DNA from: Myxococcus stipitatus
GTDB lineage: Bacteria; Myxococcota; Myxococcia; Myxococcales; Myxococcaceae
DNA length: 64,000 nt
Reading direction: 5' to 3'
Assembly (NCBI RefSeq): GCF_038561935.1
Contig: NZ_CP102770.1
Span: forward strand, 9,610,001-9,674,000
Under the pieces are notes generated by a model, which saw nothing but the letters and a program-made list of their open reading frames with translations, searched no databases and was not told where the DNA came from. Shown piece by piece: positions 40,622 to 51,109 of this stretch. Position 1 is the first letter of the stretch. Each line of letters begins with the position of its first letter. The position numbers were made by a program, and so were the translations under genes.

Positions 40622-43030
40622 TCACTCGGAGCGCAAGGAGATGATGGGGTCCACGCTCGACGCACGCCGCGCCGGCAGCCACGTCGCCAGCAGCGCCACC
40701 GTGCTCAGGAGCGCCGCGACACCCACGAAGGTCCACGGGTCATACGCCGTCACGCCGTACAAAAGAGAGCCCAGGAAGCGGGCCAGTCCCAGCGACATCA
40801 CCAGGCCCACGGCCACGCCCAGGCCCGCGAGCTTCAGCCCCTGGCGCAGCACCAGCAGCACCACGTCGGAGCGGGCCGCGCCCAGGGCCATGCGGATGCC
40901 CATCTCCCGCGTGCGCCGCGCGACGGAGTAGCCGACGACGCCGGCGATGCCCAGCGCGGCCAGGAGCAGCGCCGTCCCCGCGAACAGGCCCATCAGCCAG
41001 GCCGACAGGCTGCGCGAGCCGATGGACTCGTCCACCAGTCGCGAGAGCGGGGCCACGCTGTACAGCGGCACGTCCGAGTCCACCGCGCGAAGCTCCGCCT
41101 CCACCGCGGTGCGCACGGACTCGGGAGCACCGGACTTCACGCGCACGACGAGCCCCAGGTAGGCGCTCGGCAGCGCCGCCAGGGACCAGTAGGCCGCGGG
41201 CCGCGCGGGCGAGGTGAGCCCCCACTCGCGCAGGTCATCCACGATGCCCACCACCGTCGACCACTGCGCCTGGGGCGCCAGCGAGAGGCGCTGGCCCAGC
41301 GCGTTGCCCTGGGGCCAGTACAGGTCCGCGAAGGTCTTGTTGATGACCACCTCGGCGGGAGCATCCAGCTCGCCGAGGGTCTCATGCAGGCGGCCCTGGA
41401 GCAGCTTCACGTTCAGCGTGCGCAGATACCCCGGGCTCGCCACGCGGAAGTCCACGGACGGAGGAAGCTCCCCCGGCGTCTCGGGCCGGCCCTCGAACTC
41501 GAGCCCCCGCGTGGCGGTGCCTCCGAGCGGCAGCAGGTCGGTCAGCCCCACCGACTCCACCCCCGGGAGTCCTTGCAAGCGCTCCAGCAGGTCGCGCTGG
41601 AAGGCCAGCTTGCGGGCGGGCTCCGAGTAGCGCGCGGCGGGCAGCGCGAAGCGCCCCGTGAGCACCCCTTCCGAGGTGAAGCCCTCATCGACCTCGCGCA
41701 GCGCGTGCAGGCTCTTCATCACCAGGCCCGCGCCCACCAGCAGCACCAGCGCGAGCGCGATTTGAGCCACAACGAGGCCCGAGCGCAGCCGCCCCGAGCG
41801 TCCGCTCTCCGTCCCGCGCGAGCCCTCGCGCATCGTCGCGTTCAGGTCCGCGCGGCTCGCCTGCAGCGCGGGCACCAGGCCGAACATCAGGCCCGTGAGC
41901 AGTGACACGCCCACGGTGAAGGCCACCGACGTCGGGTCCAGCCGCACCTGCGACACGCGAGGCAGCCCGTCTCCCACGAAGGCCAGGAGCGCGTCCGTCC
42001 CCCACATCGCGAGCAGGAGCCCCGCCGCGCCGCCCACCACGGACAGGACCAGGCTCTCCGTGAGGAACTGCGCCACCAGCCGCCCCCGGCTCGCGCCCAG
42101 CGCCGCGCGGATGGACACCTCGAGCTCCCGCGCCGCCGCCCGCGCCAGCATCAGGTTCGCCACGCTGCTGCACGCCACCAGCAGCACGAAGCCCACCGCG
42201 CCCAGCAGCAGCCACAGCGTCCCACGCACCTTGCCGACGACGCGGTCCTCCAGCGGGGTGATGCGGATGGCCCAGCCAATGCCCTGGTAGCGAGGCTCCC
42301 CCGCTTCCATCTCCTGGGCGATTCGCGCCACGTCCGCGCGCACCTGCTCCATCGTCACGCCCGGCTTCATCCTCACCAGGGAGGTGAAGTGCCGGTCCGT
42401 GCGCGCATGCACCAACTCCGCGCGGGGAACCAGGGGCACGTAGAGCTCGGCGCTCAAGGGGTACGCCACGCCTCGGGGCAGCACACCCACCACCGTGTAG
42501 GGCTCGCCATCGAGCTGCATCGTCTTGCCCAGCACTCGCGGGTCCTCCGCGAAGTGCGCGCGCCAGGCCTTGTGCGTCAGCACCACGACCTTCTGCGCCC
42601 CGGGCGTCGCCTCGTCCTCGGTGAAGCCTCGGCCCAGCGCGGGCGTCACGCCCAGCGTGGGGAGCAGCGTGGCGGTGCCATGCACCACGCCGAAGCGCTG
42701 CGGCGTGCCGCCGCCCGTCAGCGTCATGTCCCGCCACGTGTACGCCGCCACCGAGCTGAACACGCGCGGCCGGGTGCTGAAGTCCTGGTACTCCGGAATC
42801 GAGATGCCGACGTCCTCCAGGCCCGCCTTCCGGATGTCGTTGGACAGGTGCAGCAGCCGCTCAGGCTCCGCGAACGGAGGAGGCGTGAGCAGCACGCCAT
42901 TCACCACGCTGAAGACCGCGCTGTTGGCGCCGATGCCCAGCGCCAGCGCGAGCACCGCCACCAGCGTGAAGCCGGGGCTCGCGCGCAGCGAGCGCAGCGT
43001 GTAGCGCAAGTCTCGAATCAACGTCTCCAT
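40622..43030 (-). CDS. ADOP-family duplicated ABC permease 4
   Basis: An 802-residue permease with two FtsX-type units: N-terminal [20 protein letters not shown], periplasmic MacB_PCD-like domains, and two sets of three spans ([29 protein letters not shown] in the first, [21 protein letters not shown] in the second). By eye it is very close to permease 3 along its whole length, with shared stretches of 59 identical bases, so the two arose by recent tandem duplication. It starts seven bases after the permease 3 stop and ends 17 bp before ATPase 2. Such proteins normally act as dimers with a MacB-like ATPase and move lipids, peptides or macrolides toward the outer membrane. Confidence 0.9.
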   Translation of the reverse strand: METLIRDLRYTLRSLRASPGFTLVAVLALALGIGANSAVFSVVNGVLLTPPPFAEPERLLHLSNDIRKAGLEDVGISIPEYQDFSTRPRVFSSVAAYTWRDMTLTGGGTPQRFGVVHGTATLLPTLGVTPALGRGFTEDEATPGAQKVVVLTHKAWRAHFAEDPRVLGKTMQLDGEPYTVVGVLPRGVAYPLSAELYVPLVPRAELVHARTDRHFTSLVRMKPGVTMEQVRADVARIAQEMEAGEPRYQGIGWAIRITPLEDRVVGKVRGTLWLLLGAVGFVLLVACSSVANLMLARAAARELEVSIRAALGASRGRLVAQFLTESLVLSVVGGAAGLLLAMWGTDALLAFVGDGLPRVSQVRLDPTSVAFTVGVSLLTGLMFGLVPALQASRADLNATMREGSRGTESGRSGRLRSGLVVAQIALALVLLVGAGLVMKSLHALREVDEGFTSEGVLTGRFALPAARYSEPARKLAFQRDLLERLQGLPGVESVGLTDLLPLGGTATRGLEFEGRPETPGELPPSVDFRVASPGYLRTLNVKLLQGRLHETLGELDAPAEVVINKTFADLYWPQGNALGQRLSLAPQAQWSTVVGIVDDLREWGLTSPARPAAYWSLAALPSAYLGLVVRVKSGAPESVRTAVEAELRAVDSDVPLYSVAPLSRLVDESIGSRSLSAWLMGLFAGTALLLAALGIAGVVGYSVARRTREMGIRMALGAARSDVVLLVLRQGLKLAGLGVAVGLVMSLGLARFLGSLLYGVTAYDPWTFVGVAALLSTVALLATWLPARRASSVDPIISLRSE
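40722..40780. repeat. 59-bp segment identical between permeases 4 and 3 (copy in permease 4)
   Basis: Identical, base for base by eye, to 43138-43196, covering the codons for the last third of the C-terminal transport unit. The same relative position in both genes indicates recent duplication or gene conversion. The identity continues imperfectly on both sides. Confidence 0.75.
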
Positions 43031-43037
43031 GCCGCTC

Positions 43038-45446
43038 CTACTCCGCCTTCAACGAGATGATGGGGTCCACGCGGGAGGCCCGCCGCGCCGGCAGCCACGT
43101 CGCCAGCAGCGCCACCAGGCTCAGGAGCGCCGCGACCCCCACGAAGGTCCACGGGTCATACGCCGTCACGCCGTACAAAAGAGAGCCCAGGAAGCGCGTC
43201 AGCCCCAGGGACATCACCAGCCCCACGGCCACGCCCAGGCCCACCAGCTTCAACCCCTGACGCAACACCAACAGCAGCACGTCGGAGCGAGCCGCTCCCA
43301 ACGCCATGCGAATGCCCATCTCCCGCGTGCGACGGGTGACGGAGTAGCCGACGACACCCGCGATGCCCAGCGCGGCCAGCAGCAGCGCCGTCCCCGCGAA
43401 CAGGCCCATCAGCCAGGCCAACAGGCTGCGCGAGCCGATGGACTCATCCACCACCTTCGACAGCGTCGTCACGCCATACAGCGGCAGGTCCGCGTCCACC
43501 GCGCGAAGCTCCGCCTCCACCGCCGAGCGCACCGACTCCGGCGTCCCCGACTTCACCCGGACCACCAACCCCCGGAAGGACCCGGGCGCCGCCGCGAGCG
43601 ACCAGTAGGCCGCGGGCCGCGCGGGCGAGGAGAGTCCCCACTCGCGCAGGTCATCCACGATGCCCACCACCGTCGACCACCGCCGCTCGGGCTCCAGCGA
43701 GATGCGCTGGCCCAGTGCATTGCCTTGCGGCCAGTACACGTCGGCGAAGGTCTTGTTGATGACCACCTCCGCGGGCGCGTCCAGCTCGCCGATGGTCTCG
43801 TGCAGGCGGCCCTGGAGCAGCTTCGCCTTCAGCGTGCGCAGGTAGTCCGGGCTCGCCACGCGGAAGTCCACCGCGGGCATCACCTCGCCCGGCGTCTCGG
43901 GGCGGCTCTCGAACTCGAGGCCCCGCGTGGTGATGCCCCCCAGGGGCAACAGGTTGGTGAGCCCCGCGGACTCCACTCCAGGGAGCGACTTCAGCCGCTC
44001 CAGCAGCTCGCGCTCGAAGGCCAGCTTGCGTGCGGGCTCCGAGTAGCGCGCGGCGGGCAGCGCGAGGCGCCCCGCCAGCACTCCCTCCGGCGTGAAGCCC
44101 TCGTCGACCTCGTGCAGCGCGAGCAGGCTCTTCATCACCAGGCCCGCGCCCACGAGCAACACCAGCGCCAGCGCCACCTGCGCCACCACCAGGCCCGAGC
44201 GCAGCCGCCCCGAGCGGCCACCTTCCGTCCCTCGCGAGCCCTCGCGCATCGTCGCGTTCAGGTCCGCGCGGCTCGCCTGCAGCGCGGGCACCAGGCCGAA
44301 CACCAGGCCCGTGAGCAGCGACACGCCCACGGTGAAGACCACCGACGTCGGGTCCAGCCGCACCTGCGACACCCGAGGCAACCCCTCTCCCACGAAGGCC
44401 AGGAGCGCGTCCGTGCCCCACAGCGCGAACAGGAGCCCCAGTCCTCCGCCGACCACGGACAGGACGAAGCTCTCCGTGAGGAACTGCGCCACCAGCCGAC
44501 CCCGGCTCGCGCCCAGCGCCGCGCGGATGGACACCTCGCGCTCCCGCGCCGCCGCCCGCGCCAGCATCAGGTTCGCCACGCTGCTGCACGCCACCAGCAG
44601 CACGAAGCCCACCGCGCCCAGCAGCAGCCACAGCGTCCCGCGCACGTCCCCCACCACCGTGTCCTCCAGCGGGGTGATGCGGATGGACCAGCCAATCCCG
44701 TTGTAGCGAGGCTCCTGCGCCGCCATCTCCCCCGCGACCCGGTCCACATCCGCGCGAGCCTGCTCCAGCGTCACGCCGGGCTTCATCCGCGCCAGGGCGG
44801 TGAGGGAGCGCGAGGTGCGCTTCGTGGCGTCCTCCGGCTTGAGGACGAGGGGCACGTAGAGCTCGGTGCTCTCGGGATAGGCCACGCCGCGGGGCAGCAC
44901 GCCCACCACCGTGTACGGCTCGCCATCGAGCTGCAGGGACTTGCCCAGCGCCTGGGGGTCTTCCAGGAACACGGTGCGCCAGGCCTTGTGCGTGAGCACC
45001 ACCACCTTCTGCGCACCGGAGGTCGCTTCCTCCTCGGTGAAGCCTCGGCCCAGCACGGGCGTCATGCCCAGCGTGTCGAAAATCGAGGAGGTGCCATGCA
45101 CCACGCCGAAGCGCTGCGCCGCGGCGCCTCCCGTCAGCGTCATGTCCCGCCAGGAGAACGCCGCCACCGAGCTAAACACGCGCGGGAGCGTGGTGAAGTC
45201 CTGGTACTCCGGGAACGAGACGGAGATGCCCTCCAGGTTCGCCTTCTGGATGTCATTGGACAGGTGCAGCAGCCGGTCCGGCTCCTCGAAGGGAGGAGAC
45301 GTGAGGAGCACCCCGTTCACCACGCTGAACACCGCGCTGTTGGCGCCGATGCCCAACGCCAGCGCGAGCACCGCCACCAGCGTGAAGCCAGGGCTCGCGC
45401 GCAGCGAGCGCAGCGTGTAGCGCAAGTCTCGAAGGAACGTCTCCAT
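43038..45446 (-). CDS. ADOP-family duplicated ABC permease 3
   Basis: An 802-residue ADOP permease, the closest paralogue of permease 4 ([38 protein letters not shown]). Differences concentrate in the two periplasmic domains, where substrate or adaptor contact would occur, while the membrane spans and cytoplasmic loops ([23 protein letters not shown]) are conserved. The stop codon sits in the sequence TAGGAG, which also serves as the ribosome-binding site of the next gene, so translation of the two is coupled. The gap to permease 2 is seven bases. Confidence 0.9.
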   Translation of the reverse strand: METFLRDLRYTLRSLRASPGFTLVAVLALALGIGANSAVFSVVNGVLLTSPPFEEPDRLLHLSNDIQKANLEGISVSFPEYQDFTTLPRVFSSVAAFSWRDMTLTGGAAAQRFGVVHGTSSIFDTLGMTPVLGRGFTEEEATSGAQKVVVLTHKAWRTVFLEDPQALGKSLQLDGEPYTVVGVLPRGVAYPESTELYVPLVLKPEDATKRTSRSLTALARMKPGVTLEQARADVDRVAGEMAAQEPRYNGIGWSIRITPLEDTVVGDVRGTLWLLLGAVGFVLLVACSSVANLMLARAAAREREVSIRAALGASRGRLVAQFLTESFVLSVVGGGLGLLFALWGTDALLAFVGEGLPRVSQVRLDPTSVVFTVGVSLLTGLVFGLVPALQASRADLNATMREGSRGTEGGRSGRLRSGLVVAQVALALVLLVGAGLVMKSLLALHEVDEGFTPEGVLAGRLALPAARYSEPARKLAFERELLERLKSLPGVESAGLTNLLPLGGITTRGLEFESRPETPGEVMPAVDFRVASPDYLRTLKAKLLQGRLHETIGELDAPAEVVINKTFADVYWPQGNALGQRISLEPERRWSTVVGIVDDLREWGLSSPARPAAYWSLAAAPGSFRGLVVRVKSGTPESVRSAVEAELRAVDADLPLYGVTTLSKVVDESIGSRSLLAWLMGLFAGTALLLAALGIAGVVGYSVTRRTREMGIRMALGAARSDVLLLVLRQGLKLVGLGVAVGLVMSLGLTRFLGSLLYGVTAYDPWTFVGVAALLSLVALLATWLPARRASRVDPIISLKAE
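43138..43196. repeat. 59-bp segment identical between permeases 3 and 4 (copy in permease 3)
   Basis: Counterpart of 40722-40780; see that entry. The distance between copies is 2416 bp, the size of one permease gene plus its short spacer. Confidence 0.75.
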
Positions 45447-45453
45447 GTCGTGC

Positions 45454-47877
45454 CTACTCCGCTCGCAACGCGATGATGGGGTCCACGCGCGTGGCCCGCC
45501 GCGCGGGCAGCCACGTCGCCAACAACGCCACGCCCCCCAGCAGCGCGGCCACTCCCACGAAGGTCCACACGTCGTACGCCGCCACGCCGTACAGCAGCGT
45601 GCGCAGCAGGTGCGCGAGCCCCAGCGACAACACCAACCCGAGCCCGACGCCCAGGCCCGCGAGCCTCATTCCCTGGCGCAGCACCAGCGCCAGCACGTCC
45701 GACTTCGCCGCGCCCAGCGCCATGCGGATGCCCATCTCCCGCGTGCGCTGCGCCACCGAGTAGCCGATGACGCCCGCGAGCCCCAGCGACGCCAGCAGCA
45801 GCGCCGTGCCCGCGAACAAGCCCATGAGCAGCGCGGCCAGTCGGTGGTTGCCAATGGACTCGTCCACCAGCCGCGTCAGCGGCGCCACCCCGAACAGCGG
45901 CACGTCCGCGTCCAGCGCGCGCAGCTCCGACTCCACCGCCGAGCGCAGCTGCTCCGGAGGGCCCGCCTTCACCCGAAGCGCGAGCGCCAGGTTCGTCCCG
46001 CCCAGCTGCGCCAGCGAGTAATACGCCATGGGCACCATGGGCTTGTCCAAGGCCCACTCCCGCGCGTCCTCGACGATGCCCACCACCGTGGTCCACTCGC
46101 CATCGGGGCGGTTGAGCTTGAGCCGCTGTCCCAGCGCGTTGCCCTGGGGCCAGTACGCGTCCGCGAAGGTCTTGTTGATGACCACCGCGCCCGCCGCGCC
46201 CGGGCCATCCGACGCCTCGAGCCAGCGACCCTGCCGCAGCTTGAAGCCCAGCGTGCGCAGGTAGTCCGCGCTGACGGTGCGGAACTGCACCGCCGGCCAC
46301 ACCTCGTCGGGCCCCTTCGTCCGGCCGTCGATGGCGAAGCCGAACGTCATCGAGTGCCCCAGCGGCAGCAGGTTGGTGAGCCCCACGGACTCCACGCCCG
46401 GAAGCGACTGGAGCCGCCCCAGGAGCTCGCGGTGGAAGGCCCCTTGCTGGTCCCGGGTGGCGTAGCTCATGCCGGGCAGCGACAGCTGCGCGGTGAGCAC
46501 ACCCTCCGGACGGAAGCCCGGGTCCACCGTCACGAGCGCCAGCAGGCTCTTGCCGAACAGGCCCGCGCCCACCAGCAACACCAGCGCGAAGGCCACCTGC
46601 CCCACCACCAGCCCCGAGCGCAGCCGGCCCGAGCGCCCACCCGCGGTGCCTCGCGAGCCCTCGCGCATCGCCGCGCTCAGGTCCGCGCGGCTCGCCTGGA
46701 GCGCGGGCATCAACCCGAAGAGCAGCCCCGACACCAGGCTCAACCCACCGGTGAAGACGAGCGAGCGCACGTCCAGCCGCACCTCCGCCGCGCGAGGAAG
46801 GCTGTCGCCCACCAGCGCGAGCAGCAGGTCCGTGCCCCACATCGCGAGGAACAAGCCCAGCACGCCCCCCGCGAGCGACAGCACCAGGCTCTCGGTGAGG
46901 AACTGCGCCATCAGCCGGCCACGTCCCGCGCCCAGCGCCGCGCGAATCGACACCTCGCGCTCCCGCGCCGCCGCACGCGCCAGCAGCAGGTTCGCCACGC
47001 TCCCGCACGCCACCAGCAGCACGAAGCCCACCGCGCCCAACAGCAGCCACAGCGTGCCGCGCACGTCGCCCACCACCTCGTCCTCCAGCGACTTGAGGCC
47101 GATGGTGCGCCGACCGTGCTCGTACTTGGGATGTGCCTGCGCCAGCGATTGCGACACCCGCGCCAGGTCCTGGGCCGCCGCCGCCATCGTGACGCCGGGC
47201 TTCAGCCGCGCCAGCACCTCCAGGAAGCGCGTCTCGCGCTTGTCCTCGGACGCCAGGTCCGCCGACGGCGCGAAGGGCCGGTAGAGGTCCGCGCCCGCCG
47301 GATACGCCACGCCCCGGGGCAGCACGCCCACCACCGTGTACGGCTCGCCGTCGAGCTGGAGCGTGCGACCCAGCACGCCCGCGTCCTCGGAGAAGTGCGT
47401 CCGCCACGTCTGGTGCGTGAGCATCACCACCTTGTCGTTGCCGGGCGTCTCCTCCCCTTCCGTGAAGTTGCGGCCCAGCGCGGGCGCCACGCCCAGCGTC
47501 GGCAGGAAGGACGCGGTGGCCTCCACCACGCGCAGGTGTCGCGGCGTGTCCAGGCCCGTCAGCGTGACATCGTCGTCGGAGAAGGCCGCCACGGACTCGA
47601 AGACGCTCGGCAGCTCGCGGTACTCGCGATACTCCACCACCGAGGACGTCAGGCCCTTGCGGCCCACGCGCCCGAAGTCGTTCGACACGTCCACCAGCCG
47701 CTCGGGCTCGGCGAACGGCGGCGGCCGGAGCAGCACGCCATTCACCACGCTGAAGACCGCGCTGTTCGCGCCGATGCCCAGCGCCAGCGCCAGCACCGCC
47801 ACCAGCGCGAACCCCGGGCTCTTGCGCAGCGAGCGCAGCGCGTAGCGAGCATCCTGAAGCAAGGTCTCCATGCGCAT
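45454..47877 (-). CDS. ADOP-family duplicated ABC permease 2
   Basis: An 807-residue ADOP permease. Starts [25 protein letters not shown] at 47877 or, two codons in, ATG at 47871. Same architecture as its neighbours: a first FtsX unit with [29 protein letters not shown] and a second with [37 protein letters not shown]. The C-terminal signature [16 protein letters not shown] is shared with permeases 1, 3 and 4. Periplasmic segments differ enough from permease 1 and 3 to suggest different binding specificities. It follows permease 1 after six bases, again with a TAGGAG stop/ribosome-binding overlap. Confidence 0.9.
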   Translation of the reverse strand: MRMETLLQDARYALRSLRKSPGFALVAVLALALGIGANSAVFSVVNGVLLRPPPFAEPERLVDVSNDFGRVGRKGLTSSVVEYREYRELPSVFESVAAFSDDDVTLTGLDTPRHLRVVEATASFLPTLGVAPALGRNFTEGEETPGNDKVVMLTHQTWRTHFSEDAGVLGRTLQLDGEPYTVVGVLPRGVAYPAGADLYRPFAPSADLASEDKRETRFLEVLARLKPGVTMAAAAQDLARVSQSLAQAHPKYEHGRRTIGLKSLEDEVVGDVRGTLWLLLGAVGFVLLVACGSVANLLLARAAAREREVSIRAALGAGRGRLMAQFLTESLVLSLAGGVLGLFLAMWGTDLLLALVGDSLPRAAEVRLDVRSLVFTGGLSLVSGLLFGLMPALQASRADLSAAMREGSRGTAGGRSGRLRSGLVVGQVAFALVLLVGAGLFGKSLLALVTVDPGFRPEGVLTAQLSLPGMSYATRDQQGAFHRELLGRLQSLPGVESVGLTNLLPLGHSMTFGFAIDGRTKGPDEVWPAVQFRTVSADYLRTLGFKLRQGRWLEASDGPGAAGAVVINKTFADAYWPQGNALGQRLKLNRPDGEWTTVVGIVEDAREWALDKPMVPMAYYSLAQLGGTNLALALRVKAGPPEQLRSAVESELRALDADVPLFGVAPLTRLVDESIGNHRLAALLMGLFAGTALLLASLGLAGVIGYSVAQRTREMGIRMALGAAKSDVLALVLRQGMRLAGLGVGLGLVLSLGLAHLLRTLLYGVAAYDVWTFVGVAALLGGVALLATWLPARRATRVDPIIALRAE

Positions 47878-47883
47878 GCGCTC

Positions 47884-50304
47884 CTAGTCCGCCTTCAGCG
47901 CGATGATGGGGTCCACGCGGGTGGCCCGCCGCGCGGGCAGCCACGTCGCCAGCAGCGCCACGCCCACCAACACCAGGGGCACCGCGCCGAAGGTCCACGG
48001 GTCATACGTGCCCACGCCGAACAGCAGCGTGTTCAGCAGCCGGACCAGGCCCAGCGACAGCACCAGGCCCACGCCCAGCCCCACGCCCACGAGGCCCAGG
48101 CCCTGGCGCAGCACCAGCATCAGCACGTCGCCGCGCCCCGCGCCCAGCGCCATGCGGATGCCCATCTCCCGCGTGCGCTGCGCCACCGAGTAGCCAATCA
48201 CCCCCGAAATCCCCAGCGCCGCCAGCAGCAGCGCCGTGCCCGCGAACAGGCCCATCAACACCGCCGACAGCCGACGCGAGCCGATGGACTGGTCCACCCG
48301 CTGCGTCATCGACGACACGTTGAACATGGGCAGGTTGGCGTCCAGCCCGCGCAGCTCGGCCTCCAGCGCCGTGCGCAAGGACTCCGGCTTGCCCTGCTTC
48401 ACGCGCACCGCCAGCTTCACGTACGTGAGCGGCGTCTGCGCCGCGGCGTAGTACGCCGTCGGGCGCGCGGGCGTGTCCAGGCCCCACTCGCGCAGGTCCT
48501 CGACGATGCCCACCACCGTCGTCCACCGCGAGTCCTCGCGGTGCAGCTTCACCCGCTGGCCCAGCGCGTTGCCCTTCGGCCAGTAGAGGTCCGCGAAGGC
48601 CTTGTTGATGACCACCGCGCCCGCCGCCTCCGGGCCATCCGTCTCCTGGAGCATCCGCCCGTCGAGCAGCCGCACCCGCAGCGCGCTCAGGTAGTCCGTG
48701 GTGGCGAAGCGCGTCTCCACCGCGGGCCACATCTCGCCCGGCGCCCGCTCCCGCCCCTCGATGTCGAAGCTGGTGTCGGACCGGCCGCCCAGGGGCAGCA
48801 TGTTCGCCGCGCCCGCGGACTCCACGCCGGGCAGCGCTCGCACGCGTCGGAGCAGCTCCTCCTGGAAGGCCCGCTTCGCCTCCGGCGTCCCGTAGTTCGC
48901 GGCGGGCAGCGTCACCTCGCCGGTGAGCACGCCCTCCGGCGTGAAGCCCGCGTCCACGTTGCCCAGCGCATGGAAGCTGCGCATGAAGAGGCCCGCGCCC
49001 ACCAGCAGCACCAGCGCGAAGGCCACCTGCCCCACCACCAGCCCCGAGCGCAGCCGGCTCGACTTGCGGCCCTGCGTTCCGCGCGAGCCCTCGCGCATCG
49101 TCGCGCTCAGGTCCACGCGGCTCGACTGGAGCGCGGGCACCAGGCCGAACACCACCCCCGTCAGCATCGTCACGCCCAGGGTGAAGAGCACCGAGGTGAC
49201 GTCCAGCCGCACCTCCGTCGCGCGCGGCAGGCCCTCCCCCACCATGGCCACCAACATGTCCGTGCCCCACACGGCCAGCAGCAACCCCAGGGTCCCGCCG
49301 ACGCCGGACAACACGAAGCTCTCGGTGAGGAACTGCGCCACCAGCCGCCCGCGCCCCGCGCCCAGCGCCGCGCGAATCGACACCTCGCGCTCCCGCGTCG
49401 CCGCACGCGCCAGAAGCAGGTTCGCCACGCTGCCACACGCCACCAGCAGCACGAAGCCCACCGCGCCCAGCAGCAACCACAGCGTGCCGCGCACGCCGCC
49501 AACCACCTGGTCCTCCAGTGACTTCACGGAGATGGACCAGCCCAGGTCCTTGTAGTTGCCGGGGTAGAGCGTCTCCATCTCCTGGCCCACCCGCACCAGG
49601 TCCGCCTGGGCCGCGGGCAGCGACACGCCCGGCTTCAGCCGGGCCACCATGGCCAGGTAGTGGTTGCCTCGCGTCGCCTCCGCGGTCTTGTCCGCCGGAG
49701 GCGCGAAGGGCGCGTACACCTCCGCGCCCGCGGGGTACTCCACGCCCGGCGGCAGCACGCCCACCACCGTGTACGTGTTCCCATCCAGCTGGAGCTCGCG
49801 CCCCAGCACCTTCGGGTCCTCGGCGAAGCGCGCGCGCCAGGCCTTGTGCGTGAGCAGCAACACCCGCTCACGGCCCGGCGTCTCCTCCTCCTCGGTGAAG
49901 GCGCGCCCCAGCACCGGCGACACGCCCAGCGTGGGGAACAGCGACGCCGTCGAGAACACCGCGTGCAGCCGCTCCGGCGAGTCGCCGCCGGTGAGCGTGA
50001 CGTTCTCCTCCACGTAGACTCCCACCGAGCTGAAGACCTTGGGCATCGTGAGGTAGTCCCGGTACTCGGGCACCGACACCCAGATGTCCTTCAGGTTCGC
50101 CTTGGCGTAGTTGCCCCAGACGTGCACCAGCCGCTCGGGCTGGGAGAACGGCGGCGGCTTGAGCAGCACGCCATTCACCACGCTGAAGACCGCGCTGTTG
50201 GCGCCGATGCCCAGCGCCAGCGCGAGCACCGCGACCCCGACGAAGCCGGGGCTCTTGCGCAGCGTACGCAGCGCGTATCGGACGTCCTGGAGAAGGGTTT
50301 CCAT
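47884..50304 (-). CDS. ADOP-family duplicated ABC permease 1
   Basis: An 806-residue ADOP permease, first of four in tandem and 37 bp after ATPase 1. N-terminus [21 protein letters not shown]-terminus [13 protein letters not shown]. It carries two MacB_PCD/FtsX units with the usual span pattern. In the ADOP family the permease is typically an orphan without an ATPase; this one sits in an operon with two. All motifs look intact, with no frameshift. The upstream start at 50304 lacks a clear ribosome-binding site, so coupling with the ATPase gene may be weak. Confidence 0.9.
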   Translation of the reverse strand: METLLQDVRYALRTLRKSPGFVGVAVLALALGIGANSAVFSVVNGVLLKPPPFSQPERLVHVWGNYAKANLKDIWVSVPEYRDYLTMPKVFSSVGVYVEENVTLTGGDSPERLHAVFSTASLFPTLGVSPVLGRAFTEEEETPGRERVLLLTHKAWRARFAEDPKVLGRELQLDGNTYTVVGVLPPGVEYPAGAEVYAPFAPPADKTAEATRGNHYLAMVARLKPGVSLPAAQADLVRVGQEMETLYPGNYKDLGWSISVKSLEDQVVGGVRGTLWLLLGAVGFVLLVACGSVANLLLARAATREREVSIRAALGAGRGRLVAQFLTESFVLSGVGGTLGLLLAVWGTDMLVAMVGEGLPRATEVRLDVTSVLFTLGVTMLTGVVFGLVPALQSSRVDLSATMREGSRGTQGRKSSRLRSGLVVGQVAFALVLLVGAGLFMRSFHALGNVDAGFTPEGVLTGEVTLPAANYGTPEAKRAFQEELLRRVRALPGVESAGAANMLPLGGRSDTSFDIEGRERAPGEMWPAVETRFATTDYLSALRVRLLDGRMLQETDGPEAAGAVVINKAFADLYWPKGNALGQRVKLHREDSRWTTVVGIVEDLREWGLDTPARPTAYYAAAQTPLTYVKLAVRVKQGKPESLRTALEAELRGLDANLPMFNVSSMTQRVDQSIGSRRLSAVLMGLFAGTALLLAALGISGVIGYSVAQRTREMGIRMALGAGRGDVLMLVLRQGLGLVGVGLGVGLVLSLGLVRLLNTLLFGVGTYDPWTFGAVPLVLVGVALLATWLPARRATRVDPIIALKAD

Positions 50305-50341
50305 GGAGGAGAGGGTCTGCGTGGGAGGGAGGGAGGGAGGT

Positions 50342-51109
50342 TCAGCGACGCTGCTCGTCCTGGACGATGCGCCCGTCGAACAGGCTCACCGTGCGCGTGG
50401 CGGTGCGCGCGTGCGCCGGGTCGTGCGTCACCATGCAGATGGTGGCTCCGCCCTTGTGCAGGTCCGACAGGAGCTGCATCACCGCCTCGCCGTTCTTCGA
50501 GTCGAGGTTGCCGGTGGGCTCGTCCGCCAGCAGGATGAGCGGGTCACCCGCCACCGCGCGCGCCACGGCGATGCGCTGCTGCTGACCACCGGACAGCTGC
50601 CCCGGCATGTGCCGCGCCCGGTGCGCCATGCCCACGCGCTCCAGCGCGCGCTCCACCCGCTGCTTGCGCTCGGCGGCGGGCATGCCCCGGTACGTCAGGG
50701 GCAGCTCCACGTTCTCGAACACCGTCAGGTCGCCAATCAGGTTGAAGCTCTGGAAGATGAAGCCGATGTGCCGGTTGCGCACGAGCGCCCGGTCCGACGC
50801 GGACAGGTCCAGCACGCTCTTGCCGTCCAGCAGGTACGTGCCGCGCGTCGTCGTGTCGAGCAACCCCAGCACCGCCAGCAGCGTGGACTTGCCGGAGCCG
50901 GACGGGCCGACGATGGCCACCCACTCGTTCTGCCGGATGTTGAGGTGGATGTTGGAGAGCGCGTGGGTCTCCACCTCCTCCGTCTCGAACACCTTCGTCA
51001 GCCCCTCCAGCTGGATGAGGGACTTGCCCGGGTCCACCTTGGGCGCCTCCGCCAGCACCACCGCGTCCCCAGGAGCGGGAGCTTCCACACTGTTCGTCGT
51101 CGTCGTCAT
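50342..51109 (-). CDS. MacB/LolD-type ABC ATP-binding protein (ATPase 1)
   Basis: A 255-residue ATPase with Walker [10 protein letters not shown], signature [15 protein letters not shown], Walker [15 protein letters not shown] and H-loop VTHDPAHA. An N-terminal extension of about 30 residues, rich in Thr, Ala and Pro, precedes the fold. The ATG at 51109 overlaps the adaptor stop by four bases (ATGA) and has GAGG upstream, so it is translationally coupled to the adaptor. Together with the HlyD/MacA-like adaptor and ADOP permeases 1-4 it completes a MacAB-like tripartite set except for the outer-membrane duct. Confidence 0.93.
   Translation of the reverse strand: MTTTTNSVEAPAPGDAVVLAEAPKVDPGKSLIQLEGLTKVFETEEVETHALSNIHLNIRQNEWVAIVGPSGSGKSTLLAVLGLLDTTTRGTYLLDGKSVLDLSASDRALVRNRHIGFIFQSFNLIGDLTVFENVELPLTYRGMPAAERKQRVERALERVGMAHRARHMPGQLSGGQQQRIAVARAVAGDPLILLADEPTGNLDSKNGEAVMQLLSDLHKGGATICMVTHDPAHARTATRTVSLFDGRIVQDEQRR

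Noticed and set aside
43029-49521. Long plus-strand open frames opposite the permease genes
   Set aside because: Same shadow effect: low-complexity Arg/Gln/His-rich translations antisense to clear ADOP permeases.
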